A stretch of DNA of 64,000 bases from Luteolibacter luteus (GTDB taxonomy: Bacteria > Verrucomicrobiota > Verrucomicrobiia > Verrucomicrobiales > Akkermansiaceae), in the NCBI RefSeq assembly GCF_012913485.1, contig NZ_CP051774.1, forward strand, positions 5,518,001-5,582,000. Direction: 5' to 3'. The notes under the pieces are model-generated. The model saw only the letters and a program-made list of their open reading frames with translations, was not told the DNA's origin and searched no databases. A program made the translations under genes and the position numbers. Of this stretch, positions 43,612-53,810 are shown piece by piece (position 1 is the first letter of the stretch; each line of letters starts with the position of its first letter).

Positions 43612-44814
43612 CTAAGCCTTCGCTGTTAGAATATTTTCGAAGGTACTCGCCGTTTTTTCAATCGGGAAAGTGGCTTCGGCGTAAGCGCGGGCATTGGCGG
43701 CGAGCCTGCGGCACTCCTCCGGAGATTCCTGAAGGATCAAGGCTGCCCTCAAGAAGCCTTCCATGTCATCCGGAGCCACCGTGAGTCCGGCTTCGTTCTC
43801 GCGCGTGATGCGTGCCGAAAGATTCTCCGATGGCACGGCCATCAGTAGGGGCCGGGCGGCGCAAAGGTAGCTGAGGGTCTTCGAAGGAACGGAGAAGACG
43901 CCGGCTTCCTTCTCGAGGATGGCGATCAGCACATCGCCGGCGGCGAGCACGGAAGGCAGCTCCGAGAAAGGCTGGTAGGGCAGGAGAAGCATGTTCTCCA
44001 GACCCGCCCGTGCGGATTCACGCTGCAGCCATTCCGCACCGATGCCTTCGGAGACCACCACGACGCGCACCGACGGGTTGTCACGGAAGCGTTTCGCGAG
44101 TTCCAGCAGCATGGCAGGGTTGTGCTTCATGCCGATGGTGCCGCTGTAAAGGAACACGAATTTGTCCTCCAGACCATGCTTGCGCGCCCAAGCATTGTCC
44201 TTCGGCAATACCGGGAGGTCTTCGATCACCGCCCAATTCGGGACGACGGAGACCCGCTTGGGATCGACGCCGAATTCCTTTGTTAGGATGGGAGTGAAAT
44301 CTTCCGTGATCGCCACGATCCCGCTGCTGCGGCGGAATTGGCGGAGGTCCAGCAGGCGGTACCATGCGCCGATGAGCCCTCCAGCGACGGGAATTTTTTT
44401 GCGCAGCAGTTTGTCCACCGCCAGGCTGTAGAAATCCTGCACCCAGTAGTAAAAGCGGCCGCCGACTTCCACGGTCGCACGGGTAATCGGCTCCTGAGTC
44501 TCGGTAGGGGTATTTCCGGAAAGCACGGCATCCGGTTTCCAAGCTCGGACGAAATCCGCGGCAGCCTGGCCATAGCGGATCTCCATGCTGCGGCGGCGGC
44601 GGAAAGAGTACTTGTAGCGCGGATACTCGGGATCCATCGGGATCTCTTCGAATTCTAAAGTCGGGGCATCGCCTTCAATACGCTGGAGTTCTCCGCGCGG
44701 GGTCTGAAGTGAACTGGCGAAGGCATGAACCACCTGATGTCCGCGCGCTGCAAGGGCACGGCTTAGAGACGGCGGAAAGGCATGGCCTGCGTAATCGTGG
44801 ACCAGGATCTTCAT
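43612..44814 (-). CDS. Glycosyltransferase, WbuB-like GT4
   Basis: From the ATG before KILVHDYAGHAFPPSLSRALAARGH the product has 400 residues. A GT4 fold is clear: VSVVPNWAVIEDLPVLP, KFVFLYSGTIGMKHNPAMLLELA, LASVLAAGDVLIAILEKEAGVFSVPSKTLSYLCAARP-like text, where the conserved VPSK(TL)xxYL motif and the Glu-x7-Glu arrangement of WbuB-type fucosaminyl transferases are seen. It is cytoplasmic and first in the operon; the promoter should lie in 44815-44979, shared with the divergent histidine kinase gene. Confidence 0.85.
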   Translation of the reverse strand: MKILVHDYAGHAFPPSLSRALAARGHQVVHAFASSLQTPRGELQRIEGDAPTLEFEEIPMDPEYPRYKYSFRRRRSMEIRYGQAAADFVRAWKPDAVLSGNTPTETQEPITRATVEVGGRFYYWVQDFYSLAVDKLLRKKIPVAGGLIGAWYRLLDLRQFRRSSGIVAITEDFTPILTKEFGVDPKRVSVVPNWAVIEDLPVLPKDNAWARKHGLEDKFVFLYSGTIGMKHNPAMLLELAKRFRDNPSVRVVVVSEGIGAEWLQRESARAGLENMLLLPYQPFSELPSVLAAGDVLIAILEKEAGVFSVPSKTLSYLCAARPLLMAVPSENLSARITRENEAGLTVAPDDMEGFLRAALILQESPEECRRLAANARAYAEATFPIEKTASTFENILTAKA

Positions 44815-44979
44815 TCGGGGGGAATGCGGGGTGGGGTGGGTGGGGGACGCCGCCAAGCCTATCGGAAGAGTTTAATTTCAGTCAATGGACGGGCTTCACG
44901 CGATCGCGGAGGGCGCTCCGGATGGGGAATTCCTCACGTTTCCTCGACCCCGGCCCGTTTCAAGCTAGGCTGGTAGTCA

Positions 44980-45975
44980 GTGAAGAACCGGCCCCCGCCA
45001 GACTTCGCGGATCCCCCCGCAGCCTCGAGCCGCCAGCCTCCCCTCCGCAGGGTGCCTCACGTCACCGCGCGACCCGAGGTTCGGATCGCGGTTGCCTATC
45101 TGATCGTGGCAAGCGTCTGGATCATCTGGTCGGACCGCATTCTCCAATCGGTAATGCCGGGGAACTCGACCTTTATCCAGTCGTTCAAGGGACTTAATTT
45201 CGTCATCACGACGGCAATCCTGCTCTTTTTCACGCTGCGCCGCGCCTACCGCGGCTGGCGCCGGGCGGAACAAGAGCAGGTAGAACTCCTTTCCGAAGTC
45301 AGCGAGGCATTCCGCCACCTCTCCACCCGGGTCGAAAGCCTGCGCGAAGCCGATCGTACCCGGATTTCCAGGGAGCTCCACGACCAGCTCGGCCAAGGTC
45401 TCACCGGCCTGAAGCTCGACTTGCGCTGGATTGAAAACCGGATCGAGGTGCGGGAGGACCGGCGGTTGAATCCGGTAACGGATCGCTTGGTCGAAGCTCA
45501 GGATCAAGTGGACTCGCTGATCGCCTCCGTGCAGCGGATTTCCACGGACCTGAGGCCGGATGCGCTCGATAATCTCGGCCTGCCTGACGCTTTGAAGGAG
45601 GAAGGGGAGCGCTTCCTGCTGCGTACGGGAGTGATTTGTAATGTAAGAGTGGATGAAGCCTCCGCCGATATCCCGGCGGAGGTCACCACGGCGGCCTTCC
45701 GTATCTTTCAGGAAGCCCTCACCAACATCACCCGTCACGCCGAGGCTACCCGCGTCGACGTGGGCTGCGGGATCCAGTCGGACCAGCTCGAACTCGTCAT
45801 TTCCGATGACGGGAAGGGCATCGATCCGGCGATGATCCAGGATACAAAATCGCTCGGTCTCCTCGGCATGCGCGAGCGTGCCGGATTGCTGGGCGGAGAA
45901 CTCACCATTGCTCCCGGGGAAAACGGGGGCACGGTGGTGGAAGCACGTTTACCTCTGATCCGGAAGGAATCATGA
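44980..45975 (+). CDS. NarL-type sensor histidine kinase with two N-terminal helices
   Basis: The likely start is GTG at 44980; 331 residues. A short cytoplasmic N-terminus is followed by two transmembrane helices (~36-58 and ~72-88: AVAYLIVASVWIIW, FVITTAILLFFTL) with a small ~12-residue outer loop, so it has almost no sensory domain. The coiled segment (~95-125) leads to HisKA_3 with His134 in RISRELHDQLGQGLTG. The ATPase has FRIFQEALTNITRHA (N box), ISDDGKGID and LGLLGMRERAGLLGG. It overlaps the response regulator by 4 nt (ATGA). It may sense membrane state or an internal cue; its nearness to the polysaccharide operon suggests control of it, but this is inference. Confidence 0.9.
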   Translation: MKNRPPPDFADPPAASSRQPPLRRVPHVTARPEVRIAVAYLIVASVWIIWSDRILQSVMPGNSTFIQSFKGLNFVITTAILLFFTLRRAYRGWRRAEQEQVELLSEVSEAFRHLSTRVESLREADRTRISRELHDQLGQGLTGLKLDLRWIENRIEVREDRRLNPVTDRLVEAQDQVDSLIASVQRISTDLRPDALDNLGLPDALKEEGERFLLRTGVICNVRVDEASADIPAEVTTAAFRIFQEALTNITRHAEATRVDVGCGIQSDQLELVISDDGKGIDPAMIQDTKSLGLLGMRERAGLLGGELTIAPGENGGTVVEARLPLIRKES

Positions 45976-46601
45976 AAATCCTGATCGCTGACGACCACGA
46001 ACTCATCCGCCATGGATTGAGGGGGCTGCTGCGAGATCATTTGCGCGACGTCGATATCACGGAAGCTTCAAACGCGAAGGAAGCCGTCTCCGCGGCAGTA
46101 AAGGGGGGATGGGACCTCGCCCTGGTGGATATCAACATGCCGGGCCGCAGTGGCCTGGAGCTGATCCGCGATCTCAAGCAGATGCATCCGACCCTCCCCG
46201 TGCTGGTAGTCAGCGCGCACACGGAGGAGGATTTCGCCCTGCGAGCCCTCAAGCTGGGAGCCGCTGGCTATGTCTCGAAGCAGAGTGCCGCCGATGTACT
46301 GGTGGGTGCGGTGAAGAAGGTTCTCGCGGGCGGACGCTACGTTAGTCCCGCTGTCGCCGAGAAACTCGCCCAAGCTGCTGCCGAAGGATGGTCCGGTACG
46401 CCGCATGAGAATCTATCCCACCGCGAGATGCAGGTCCTGCAGATGATTTCCACGGGTAAGACGATCAAGGAGATCGCGGCGGAGCTGGCGTTGAGCGAGA
46501 AGACCATCGCGACCTACCGCAGCCGCATTTCCGAGAAGCTGGGGCTTTCCACCAATGTCGAGCTGACCCGATATGCGATGCAACATGGCTTGGCCGAGTG
46601 A
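45972..46601 (+). CDS. NarL/FixJ-type response regulator (2)
   Basis: The 209-residue product has a receiver domain with the acidic pair ADDHE, phospho-acceptor Asp53 in LALVDINMPGRSG and Lys in GYVSKQSAADVL, followed by a LuxR HTH (LSHREMQVLQMISTGKTIKEIAAELALSEKTIATYRSRISEKL). The start overlaps the kinase stop by ATGA. The target is unknown. It converges on the ornithine cyclodeaminase homologue. Confidence 0.95.
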   Translation: MKILIADDHELIRHGLRGLLRDHLRDVDITEASNAKEAVSAAVKGGWDLALVDINMPGRSGLELIRDLKQMHPTLPVLVVSAHTEEDFALRALKLGAAGYVSKQSAADVLVGAVKKVLAGGRYVSPAVAEKLAQAAAEGWSGTPHENLSHREMQVLQMISTGKTIKEIAAELALSEKTIATYRSRISEKLGLSTNVELTRYAMQHGLAE

Positions 46602-46678
46602 CCTGAATGCCTTGCCGATACCTGCGAGCCTATAGAAGGGCAGCGAATGAAGTGGCCTCCCTTTCCCGCTTCCTCAGG

Positions 46679-47617
46679 CTACTTCTTCGACCGCCACGCG
46701 GTCACCGCTCCGCAGAGGTCTCCCAGTGCGCAACCGACGGATTTGAACAAGGTGATTTCGTCCTCGCTCTGTCGTCCTAGCACGCTTTTCCGGCAGAGTT
46801 CCGACAGTTCGCCGGCGACCTGATCGGTTGAGAAGGCTCCTTCCGCCACCGGCATGAGGATTTCCCCGGCTTCCTTGAAGCAGTTGGCCCGCGTGTCGAC
46901 GAAGACGCGGGAACGTGTCACCATCGCGGTGTCGCATTCGCGCTTGGTCGCGTGGTGATTGCCGAGGAAATCGGTGTGCGTTCCGGGGCGGATCCACTCG
47001 CCATGGATCAGGATTTCGGTGCTTCCGGTGGCGCTTACCAGGATGTCCGCATGTGCGCAGGCCGAGGCGAGATCGGTGGCCACCTCGAAGTTCACCAAAG
47101 GATGTTCTTTGGCTGATGCCTCCACCAGTGCCGCAGCCTTTTCCGTTGAGCGGCCCCAGATCAGCACCTTCGCAAGGGGCCTGACGCTGAGATGGGCGCG
47201 GATCAGATAAGGTGCGAGTTTGCCCGTCCCTAACAGTAGCAGGGTTTCGGACTCCGGACGCGAAAGTATCCGCGAGGCCAGAGCCGATACCCCGGCGGTC
47301 CGCCAGCAGGTCACGCTCACGCCATCTACGAGGGCCAGGGGGGCGCCGCCTTGGCGATCGAAGAGCATGATCTGCGAATACAGGGTCTGCCGGGGAGGCT
47401 TGTTGTCGGGAAAGTAGGTGAAGGCCTTGAGCGCGATCACCTCTTCGTTCCACGAGGGAAGCATCGCGAAGGCGTCGTGGTGCCCGGAGGCCTCGTCAAG
47501 AAGGAGCACCTGCCGTGGAGGCATCGTGTAGGGGCCGGCGAAGGCTGTTTGGAGCGCATCGATGAATTCCGGGTAGCGAAGCGCGGAGTGGACCTCGGCA
47601 GCAGTGATGATCTTCAT
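46679..47617 (-). CDS. Ornithine cyclodeaminase / mu-crystallin family protein
   Basis: The 312-residue product matches the OCD/mu-crystallin fold: IALKAFTYFPDN (substrate-binding Lys), LALVDGVSVTCWRTAGVSALASRILSR-type text, a Rossmann motif that reads LLLLGTGKLAPYLIRAH where many members have IGTGxQA, and DILVSATGSTEILIHGEWI. Members include ornithine cyclodeaminase, alanine dehydrogenase (archaeal) and ketimine reductases; sequence alone does not choose. It is cytoplasmic. It lies 45 nt after the ABC transporter fusion gene on the same strand and may be co-transcribed. Confidence 0.8.
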   Translation of the reverse strand: MKIITAAEVHSALRYPEFIDALQTAFAGPYTMPPRQVLLLDEASGHHDAFAMLPSWNEEVIALKAFTYFPDNKPPRQTLYSQIMLFDRQGGAPLALVDGVSVTCWRTAGVSALASRILSRPESETLLLLGTGKLAPYLIRAHLSVRPLAKVLIWGRSTEKAAALVEASAKEHPLVNFEVATDLASACAHADILVSATGSTEILIHGEWIRPGTHTDFLGNHHATKRECDTAMVTRSRVFVDTRANCFKEAGEILMPVAEGAFSTDQVAGELSELCRKSVLGRQSEDEITLFKSVGCALGDLCGAVTAWRSKK

Positions 47618-47662
47618 GCGGGCGCGGGGACAAAGAGCGATGAAGACGCGGGGTGTCGAGTC

Positions 47663-50600
47663 CTAGCGCGTCCGCCGGTTCTGGATTCCCAGCACGGCGG
47701 AGGTGCAGACGCCGGCACCGATGATGACGAGGATCAGCAGGCCCGCGTCGTAATCGAGGGTGTCCAGCCAATCGTCCCCGAATGGTTTTTTCAGCCCGAG
47801 GAAGATGTTCCGCGGCTTGTCATTGTTCCGATAGTCGACGCGGAAGGTCTCGGCCTCGCGGATCAAGAGGTCGATGCGGTTATTGACGAAGAACTCCGAG
47901 ATGGGGCGCGCTGCCTTGCTCGGGTTTTGGACCTTCATCGCTTCGATCTCCAGGCGGGTGCCGGCCCTGGCGAGATTGGTGAGGCGTTCGGCCAGTTCGC
48001 TGGCTTCGGCAGCCGTGAGCGACTCTGCTGCGCCGAGCTTTACCAAGGCTTCCAGCATCAGCTGGAGGCGCTCCGAGGTGGAGGCATCCAGCGTGTGGCG
48101 CACCTCCTTGATGGCATCGACGCGGCGTTGGATGCGGATGCGTTCGATTTCGTAAGGATTGCGAGTCGCCTGAGTGACAACCATGGCTTCATAGGCATGG
48201 CGCAGGGGCATCAGGCGGGATGGGACAGGCGTGCCGCCGCGTTCGCGCTCCACGCCGCTATTGTCGAAAAGCCCGCGATTCATTTCGCGGAAGGGAACGA
48301 GTGCGCCTGCCAAGAGCATCTGGGGCACGAGCAACAGGGGGACCGCGGTCAACGCGGCGCGCTCCGTTTTCACCAGCGAGGAAACCAGCAATGCGAGGCC
48401 GGTGCCGGTACAGGCGGTTAGGGTCATCCACAGCCATTGGCTCAGGATCGTCCCGCGGATCTCGAGGAACCAATGACCGATGGCGGTATAGGCGAGGCAT
48501 TGTCCCGCTGCGACCAAGCCCAGCGCGCTGAACTTCGCTCCGACATAGAGGAGAGGATTGGGCCGGCTATTGCGCTCGCGGCGCAGGATCGGGCGGTCGC
48601 GCAGGATCTCGGTGGCCGAATTTGTCAGGCCGAGGAACATCGACACGGTCGCCGAGAGGAAGAGATACGCCGGAATGTGGAGCGCGGTGTGGAATTCATA
48701 CGCGCCCTCCTTTGAGGAACGCAGCGTCACCGCGATCAACAGCGCCAGCAGGGGGGCCTCCAACAGCGTGGAGTAGAGCGTTCCCCGGTTCCGCACCTTC
48801 GAGAAAAGCGAGCGCTGGAACTGGGTCGCGAAAACCGAGAAGGACCGCTTGATGCCCGAGACAAAGCCGGTGGTGCCCAGCGGGGCTGACACCGGGCTAT
48901 TGGCGAGGCGTTCGATCCGCGAGGGAGGTACTCCTTCGCCCAGCGAATTCACCAGCGCCTGGCTCTCGAAGCGCTCTTGCCAATAGTTCGGCGGAAAGCG
49001 CCGTGCCGCCGAGGGATTCTGCCCGCCGCCGATATGGGCGAGGGGAGTTTCGAGAATATCGAAGACGAAGTCGGCGCCCAGAGGCGCATTTTCGGAGACC
49101 GAAGGGTGAGAGATTCCGAGTTCCGCCGCCACCTCCCGGAAGTAGGAGATCATTGCGGTGGGCGTGCCGAAGAAAGCCAGCTTTCCGCCGGTATCCAGCA
49201 GCAGCACCTTGTCAAAGAGACCCATCACCTTCGCGCCCGGACGATGCAGCGAGGCGATCACGATCTTGTCGCGCGCCAAGGATCGCAGGGTTTCGGCGAC
49301 GTGTTCGGAGTCCTTGGAGGAAAGGCCGGAGATCGGCTCGTCGAAAAGGAAGACCTCCGCCGCGCTCCCCAGGTCGAGCCCTAGATTCAGGCGGCTGCGC
49401 TCGCCACCGCTGAGAGTCTTTTCTCCGGGCGATCCGACACGCCGGCGGGCGATTGCTTGGAGTCCAAGCTCCGCCAGGATGCCATCGGCGCGGCGCCCAA
49501 CTTCTTCCGAGGAAAGAAAGGGGCGCCGGATCGTCGTCGCGTGCCGCAGGTGCTCGCGGACGGTGAGCTGGGGATTCAATGCCTCTTCCTGAGGCATGTA
49601 GGCGATGAATCGGATCAGCTCCAGGCGGCTCTGGTAGAGAGATGAGTCGTTGAGGCGAACGCGTCCGCGGCTGGGCTCCAATTGCCCCGCGAGGACGGAA
49701 AGCAGGGTGCTTTTACCGCTGCCGCTGGGGCCGATAATGCAGAGCATTTCGCCCCGGCCGACCTCGAAGTTCACGTTGTCGAGCGCCCGGACACCGGGGA
49801 CAAACTCATGGATGAGGTCCTGTGCTCGCAGGGATTCGACGAGGTTTCTTTCCTCATCGATGATGCCTTCGCTGAATCGGCAGCGCAGCGCCTGAGTGCG
49901 GGAAAGCCGAATGATCGAGCCCTCCCGCAGCGGCACCGAGGTTTTCACCGGCACCCCGTCGGCGGTAACCACTCCTTCCGCGTCGCGCACGAAAAGATCA
50001 CCGGTGCGGCGCTCCAGATCGAAGCGGACTCGCAGGACCACGCGCGGGGCAAGGCCGGGAGCCAGAAGCATGTCTCCACGCTCCAGAACCGAGGGATCGT
50101 TTGAGACCCGGAAGTCGCGCTGATCGGCTTCAAGACGGAAACGTCCACCTGCTTCCGCCCGGCGGCGGCGCAGCGCATCGATGGTGGTGGAGAAGCCGGA
50201 GGGTTCGGAGAGCCGCTCGTGGTGGGCGCACAGGATCGGCTTTCCGGGATGCAGCAGGCCGCGTCCGTCGATTGCCATTTCCGTCGGACGTAGGGCTTCG
50301 ACTTCCGCTTGGAGGCCGAATCGGATCCGGACCGCGCTCTGGCGGCTGCGGGCACGCTCGCTGGTGAGCCCCTCATCGGTGAGGGCGAGGAAGATCGCCG
50401 GACGGTTTCCCGTCCGCTTCACATTGAGGAAATAAAGCAGGTCCTCGCAGGTCAGGGTCCAGCCGGGGACCACCAGTTGCTGGCGTTCGCGCATCCGCAG
50501 GAAGGCACCGCTTTCCAGAGAGCGTCCCCGGACCCAGAGCGGATTCTCCCCGGTATTCCGGACCAAAATCAGGTCTGCCGCACGATAGACGCGGAACGCG

Positions 50601-51166
50601 TGTCCCTCAGCTTGGGAGGGGAGGCTGATTTCCGCTCCCTCCGCGGCGGAAAAGGTAAGCCGTTCGAAGCCGGGGTTCTCAGCCGGCTCCTCGCCGCTCA
50701 TTTCCGCCAGGATCTGGCGGGCCATGTCCGGGCGTCCCAAGCGACGGAGGAAAACTTCGAAGGAGGCACGGCTGCGCTCGGATCGTCCCACCGCATCGAC
50801 CAGCGTGTAAAGCTGCAAGCCCACCGCCATTTTCTCGGTGTCGTCGAGCAACTCCCTAAGATCCAGTGCGGTGTGGGCGAGGGGCTTCTGCTCTCGGACT
50901 GCCCTTTGCACGCGCCGGGCCAGCCAGCTATGGTCCGCTTCCGGGAAGGCACTGCGGAGCAGGTCGAGGATCAGGTCGGCTTCGTCCGCATCGAGCCTGC
51001 CATCCAGCGTCGCGAAGCCCGCGAAGGCATCCACCATCAAGCCAAGAACCCTTGAGCCTGAAGAACCTGAGCGACGCCGCTGCTTGAGGCGGGCAATAAG
51101 GCCGATCGGACGGACACGCGATTCCTGCGGGTCATCGTGCGGTGCGTCTCGATCCATTCGCGCCAT
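47663..51166 (-). CDS. TerB-FHA-ABC ATPase-permease fusion transporter
   Basis: The ATG at 51166 is used, because the frame upstream only offers GTG; 1167 residues. Domains in order: a TerB-like helical domain (~40-150: VDAFAGFATLDGRLDADEAD), FHA-like beta segments (~160-400, including LREGSIIRLSRTQALRCRF), an ABC ATPase with Walker A GPSGSGKST (~478-486), signature LSGGERSRLNLGL, Walker B VFLFDEPISGLSSKDS and switch His in IASLHRP, and a C-terminal ABC-2 permease (~760-1150) with helices such as IPAYLFLSATVSMFLGL and LTAVPLLLVPQMLLAG, plus a long soluble insertion before the last helix. The layout is a half-transporter like the eukaryotic ABCG type. The cargo is unknown. The TerB plus FHA front suggests regulation by phospho-proteins. 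Confidence 0.85.
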   Translation of the reverse strand: MARMDRDAPHDDPQESRVRPIGLIARLKQRRRSGSSGSRVLGLMVDAFAGFATLDGRLDADEADLILDLLRSAFPEADHSWLARRVQRAVREQKPLAHTALDLRELLDDTEKMAVGLQLYTLVDAVGRSERSRASFEVFLRRLGRPDMARQILAEMSGEEPAENPGFERLTFSAAEGAEISLPSQAEGHAFRVYRAADLILVRNTGENPLWVRGRSLESGAFLRMRERQQLVVPGWTLTCEDLLYFLNVKRTGNRPAIFLALTDEGLTSERARSRQSAVRIRFGLQAEVEALRPTEMAIDGRGLLHPGKPILCAHHERLSEPSGFSTTIDALRRRRAEAGGRFRLEADQRDFRVSNDPSVLERGDMLLAPGLAPRVVLRVRFDLERRTGDLFVRDAEGVVTADGVPVKTSVPLREGSIIRLSRTQALRCRFSEGIIDEERNLVESLRAQDLIHEFVPGVRALDNVNFEVGRGEMLCIIGPSGSGKSTLLSVLAGQLEPSRGRVRLNDSSLYQSRLELIRFIAYMPQEEALNPQLTVREHLRHATTIRRPFLSSEEVGRRADGILAELGLQAIARRRVGSPGEKTLSGGERSRLNLGLDLGSAAEVFLFDEPISGLSSKDSEHVAETLRSLARDKIVIASLHRPGAKVMGLFDKVLLLDTGGKLAFFGTPTAMISYFREVAAELGISHPSVSENAPLGADFVFDILETPLAHIGGGQNPSAARRFPPNYWQERFESQALVNSLGEGVPPSRIERLANSPVSAPLGTTGFVSGIKRSFSVFATQFQRSLFSKVRNRGTLYSTLLEAPLLALLIAVTLRSSKEGAYEFHTALHIPAYLFLSATVSMFLGLTNSATEILRDRPILRRERNSRPNPLLYVGAKFSALGLVAAGQCLAYTAIGHWFLEIRGTILSQWLWMTLTACTGTGLALLVSSLVKTERAALTAVPLLLVPQMLLAGALVPFREMNRGLFDNSGVERERGGTPVPSRLMPLRHAYEAMVVTQATRNPYEIERIRIQRRVDAIKEVRHTLDASTSERLQLMLEALVKLGAAESLTAAEASELAERLTNLARAGTRLEIEAMKVQNPSKAARPISEFFVNNRIDLLIREAETFRVDYRNNDKPRNIFLGLKKPFGDDWLDTLDYDAGLLILVIIGAGVCTSAVLGIQNRRTR

Positions 51167-51315
51167 GCATGGCAAACCCCGCACCCCCGGGCAAGAGCGT
51201 CCGAAAAAATTGGGTTTTCTTTCCTTAAACGAGGGCTACCCTACCGCGCCCTTTGCAGGTCACGCCGGAGATGCTATGATCCGGCAAGTTCCCGCGGGAG
51301 CTCCAACAAAGAACC

Positions 51316-53658
51316 ATGTCAGAATCGCCCCAAAATCGTCCGCCGCAGGGATCAGGCTCGCGCGGACCTAATGACCCGCCCGGATTCAACTGGCGTCTCG
51401 CCATCTTGCTCGGAGCGGCTTTCCTTATCCTCGGTCTGGCGTTTTTTACCTCGCCGATGAATCCATCGGCCCAGCCCATGACCTTCGCCGAGTTCACCAA
51501 GAACTGGGACAAGGGCATGGTGGTCAAGGATGACCCCAAGCATCAATTGAAGGTGACCACGGGTGACAGCGCCTATAACGCGGTGATTACCGGCTACCTG
51601 TATTCGAACGTCCGCCTGCTCCCCGGTGAAGAGGCTGGCACGAAGAAGAATTTCCAAGCCACCGTCCGGATGGACGAGCTGGCAAGCATCCTCGGTGAGA
51701 AGGACATCTACACCGTGACCGAAGAAGCCGCCCCGACTCCATCGGCCGATACGGTGGTGCTTTCGAACGCCGGTTTCCGTCGCTTGGCCGCACTCGGCTG
51801 GGTGAAGCCGCAGGATGGCAAAGGCTCGATCATCGTCTATTCCCAGAACGGGAACGTCGGCGTGGTGAGCGGTGTCCGTGACGTGCCGACGGAAGGCGTT
51901 GCCAAGGATGACGCCAAGGCGACCGCCCAGACGAAGCCTTTCGAGGTGGTGGCCCCGCTGATGATGCTGGGCGATGAGCTCGGCTCCCTGCTTAAGGAAG
52001 ACGGGATCTTCACTGCGAAGAATGATTTCCTCCGCAGCGCGATCTTCACCTTCCTGCCGGTGCTTCTGATTGTTCTTCTTCTCTTCTTCCTGTTCCGCCA
52101 GCAGATGAAGGCGGCGGGCAGGGGCGCGATGTCCTTCGGTAAGTCAAAGGCCCGCCTTCTTACCCGCGATCACAACAAGGTGACCTTCCGGGACGTCGCC
52201 GGCATCCAGGAAGCCAAGGAAGAGCTCTGGGAAATCGTCGATTTCCTCCGTGATCCGCGCAAGTTCCAGAAGCTCGGCGGCTCGATCCCGAAAGGCGTCC
52301 TGATGGTGGGTCCTCCGGGCACCGGCAAGACCCTGCTCGCCCGTGCGATCGCAGGGGAGGCGGACGTGCCCTTCTTCTCGATCTCCGGTTCCGACTTCGT
52401 GGAGATGTTCGTCGGCGTGGGCGCATCACGTGTCCGCGACATGTTCGAGCAAGGCAAGAAGCACGCTCCCTGTCTGATCTTCATCGACGAAATCGACGCT
52501 GTGGGCCGCCATCGTGGTCACGGCATGGGCGGTGGTCATGACGAGCGCGAACAGACGCTCAACCAGCTTCTCGTCGAGATGGACGGCTTCGACACGCAGG
52601 AAGGCGTGATCATCATCGCTGCCACGAACCGTCCGGACGTGCTCGACCCCGCGCTGCTGCGCCCAGGTCGTTTCGACCGCCAAGTGACCGTTTCTCTGCC
52701 GGACGTGAATGGCCGCGAGGAAATCCTCCGCGTCCACGTGAAGAAGATCAAGCTGGCCCCGGGCACCGACCTTGGTGTCATCGCCCGCGGCACGCCCGGT
52801 TTCTCCGGTGCCGAGCTGGCAAACCTCATCAACGAGGCTGCCCTGCTCGCCGCCCGCCGTGGTCTCTCCGCGGTGACTATTTCCGAGATGGAAGAAGCGC
52901 GCGACAAGGTCCGCTGGGGCCGGGAGCGCCGCAGCCTCGCCATGTCGGACAAGGAGCGCATCGGCACCGCTTGGCACGAAGCCGGCCACGCCTACCTGAA
53001 CATGGTGCTGCCGCACACGCACCCGCTGCACAAGGTGACCATCATCCCGCGTGGACCTTACCTCGGTGCAACGATGTACCTGCCGGAAGGCGACAAGTAC
53101 TCCACGCAGCGCAAGGAAGCCCTCGCGAACCTCGTGGTGACCATGGGCGGCCGTATCGCGGAGTGCTTCATCACCGATGACGTCTCGAACGGTGCTTCCG
53201 GCGACATTCGCCAGGCTACCTCGCTGGCCCGTCACATGGTCTGCGAATGGGGCATGAGCGAAAAGCTCGGCATGATCGAATATGGCGATGGCGATAGCCC
53301 GGTCTTTCTGGCCCGCGATGTCTCGCGCACCCGGAACTACTCGGAAGATACCGCCCGCGTCATCGATGCCGAAATCAAGCGATTCATCGACGAGGCCTAT
53401 GAGCAGGCCACCAAGATCCTTACCGACAACAAGGACAAGGTGGAACTGATCGCCAATGCCCTCTTGGAATTCGAAACGCTCGACGCCTCGCACATGCGCG
53501 ACCTCATCGAGTTCGGCGAGATGAAGAATCCGCCGAGCGCGCCGAAGCCGCCTCCAGTGCCGGAAGAGTTCCGCAAGAAGCCCGCTGCCAAGCCGACGGA
53601 AGACAAGCCGGATGACGGCGGTCCGCTCCCGGGCGAAGTGGTCGGTGCTCCTGCCTGA
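51316..53658 (+). CDS. ftsH: ATP-dependent zinc metalloprotease FtsH
   Basis: The 780-residue product is longer than E. coli FtsH (644). It has a first membrane helix ([17 protein letters not shown], ~29-45), a ~190-residue periplasmic region, a second helix ([19 protein letters not shown], ~241-259), then an AAA+ domain with Walker A GPPGTGKT (332-339), [10 protein letters not shown] and the SRH region [14 protein letters not shown], and an M41 protease with HEAGH (554-558). The extra length lies in the periplasmic loop and a Pro-rich C-tail ([18 protein letters not shown]). It degrades misfolded membrane proteins and regulators. A strong terminator follows, so it is monocistronic. Confidence 0.97.
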   Translation: MSESPQNRPPQGSGSRGPNDPPGFNWRLAILLGAAFLILGLAFFTSPMNPSAQPMTFAEFTKNWDKGMVVKDDPKHQLKVTTGDSAYNAVITGYLYSNVRLLPGEEAGTKKNFQATVRMDELASILGEKDIYTVTEEAAPTPSADTVVLSNAGFRRLAALGWVKPQDGKGSIIVYSQNGNVGVVSGVRDVPTEGVAKDDAKATAQTKPFEVVAPLMMLGDELGSLLKEDGIFTAKNDFLRSAIFTFLPVLLIVLLLFFLFRQQMKAAGRGAMSFGKSKARLLTRDHNKVTFRDVAGIQEAKEELWEIVDFLRDPRKFQKLGGSIPKGVLMVGPPGTGKTLLARAIAGEADVPFFSISGSDFVEMFVGVGASRVRDMFEQGKKHAPCLIFIDEIDAVGRHRGHGMGGGHDEREQTLNQLLVEMDGFDTQEGVIIIAATNRPDVLDPALLRPGRFDRQVTVSLPDVNGREEILRVHVKKIKLAPGTDLGVIARGTPGFSGAELANLINEAALLAARRGLSAVTISEMEEARDKVRWGRERRSLAMSDKERIGTAWHEAGHAYLNMVLPHTHPLHKVTIIPRGPYLGATMYLPEGDKYSTQRKEALANLVVTMGGRIAECFITDDVSNGASGDIRQATSLARHMVCEWGMSEKLGMIEYGDGDSPVFLARDVSRTRNYSEDTARVIDAEIKRFIDEAYEQATKILTDNKDKVELIANALLEFETLDASHMRDLIEFGEMKNPPSAPKPPPVPEEFRKKPAAKPTEDKPDDGGPLPGEVVGAPA

Positions 53659-53686
53659 TCGATCAGCGACGATCCTCTGAAATCTC

Positions 53687-53720
53687 AAAGCGCGGTGTGG
53701 CCTCTGTCACACCGCGCTTT
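53687..53720 (+). terminator. Terminator of ftsH
   Basis: A perfect 13-bp stem AAAGCGCGGTGTG/CACACCGCGCTTT with an 8-nt loop is followed by CGTTTTCTT. It starts 29 nt after the stop codon. Confidence 0.92.
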
Positions 53721-53810
53721 CGTTTTCTTAAAGGGGGACTCTCTTGGCATACCGTAGAGAATTGAAGCCTTCCCCCGAAGGGGCGCAATCCATCTTGGGA
53801 ATAGAAGATC

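Noticed and set aside
52426-53688. A 420-codon open frame antisense to ftsH
   Set aside because: ftsH is unambiguous on the plus strand.
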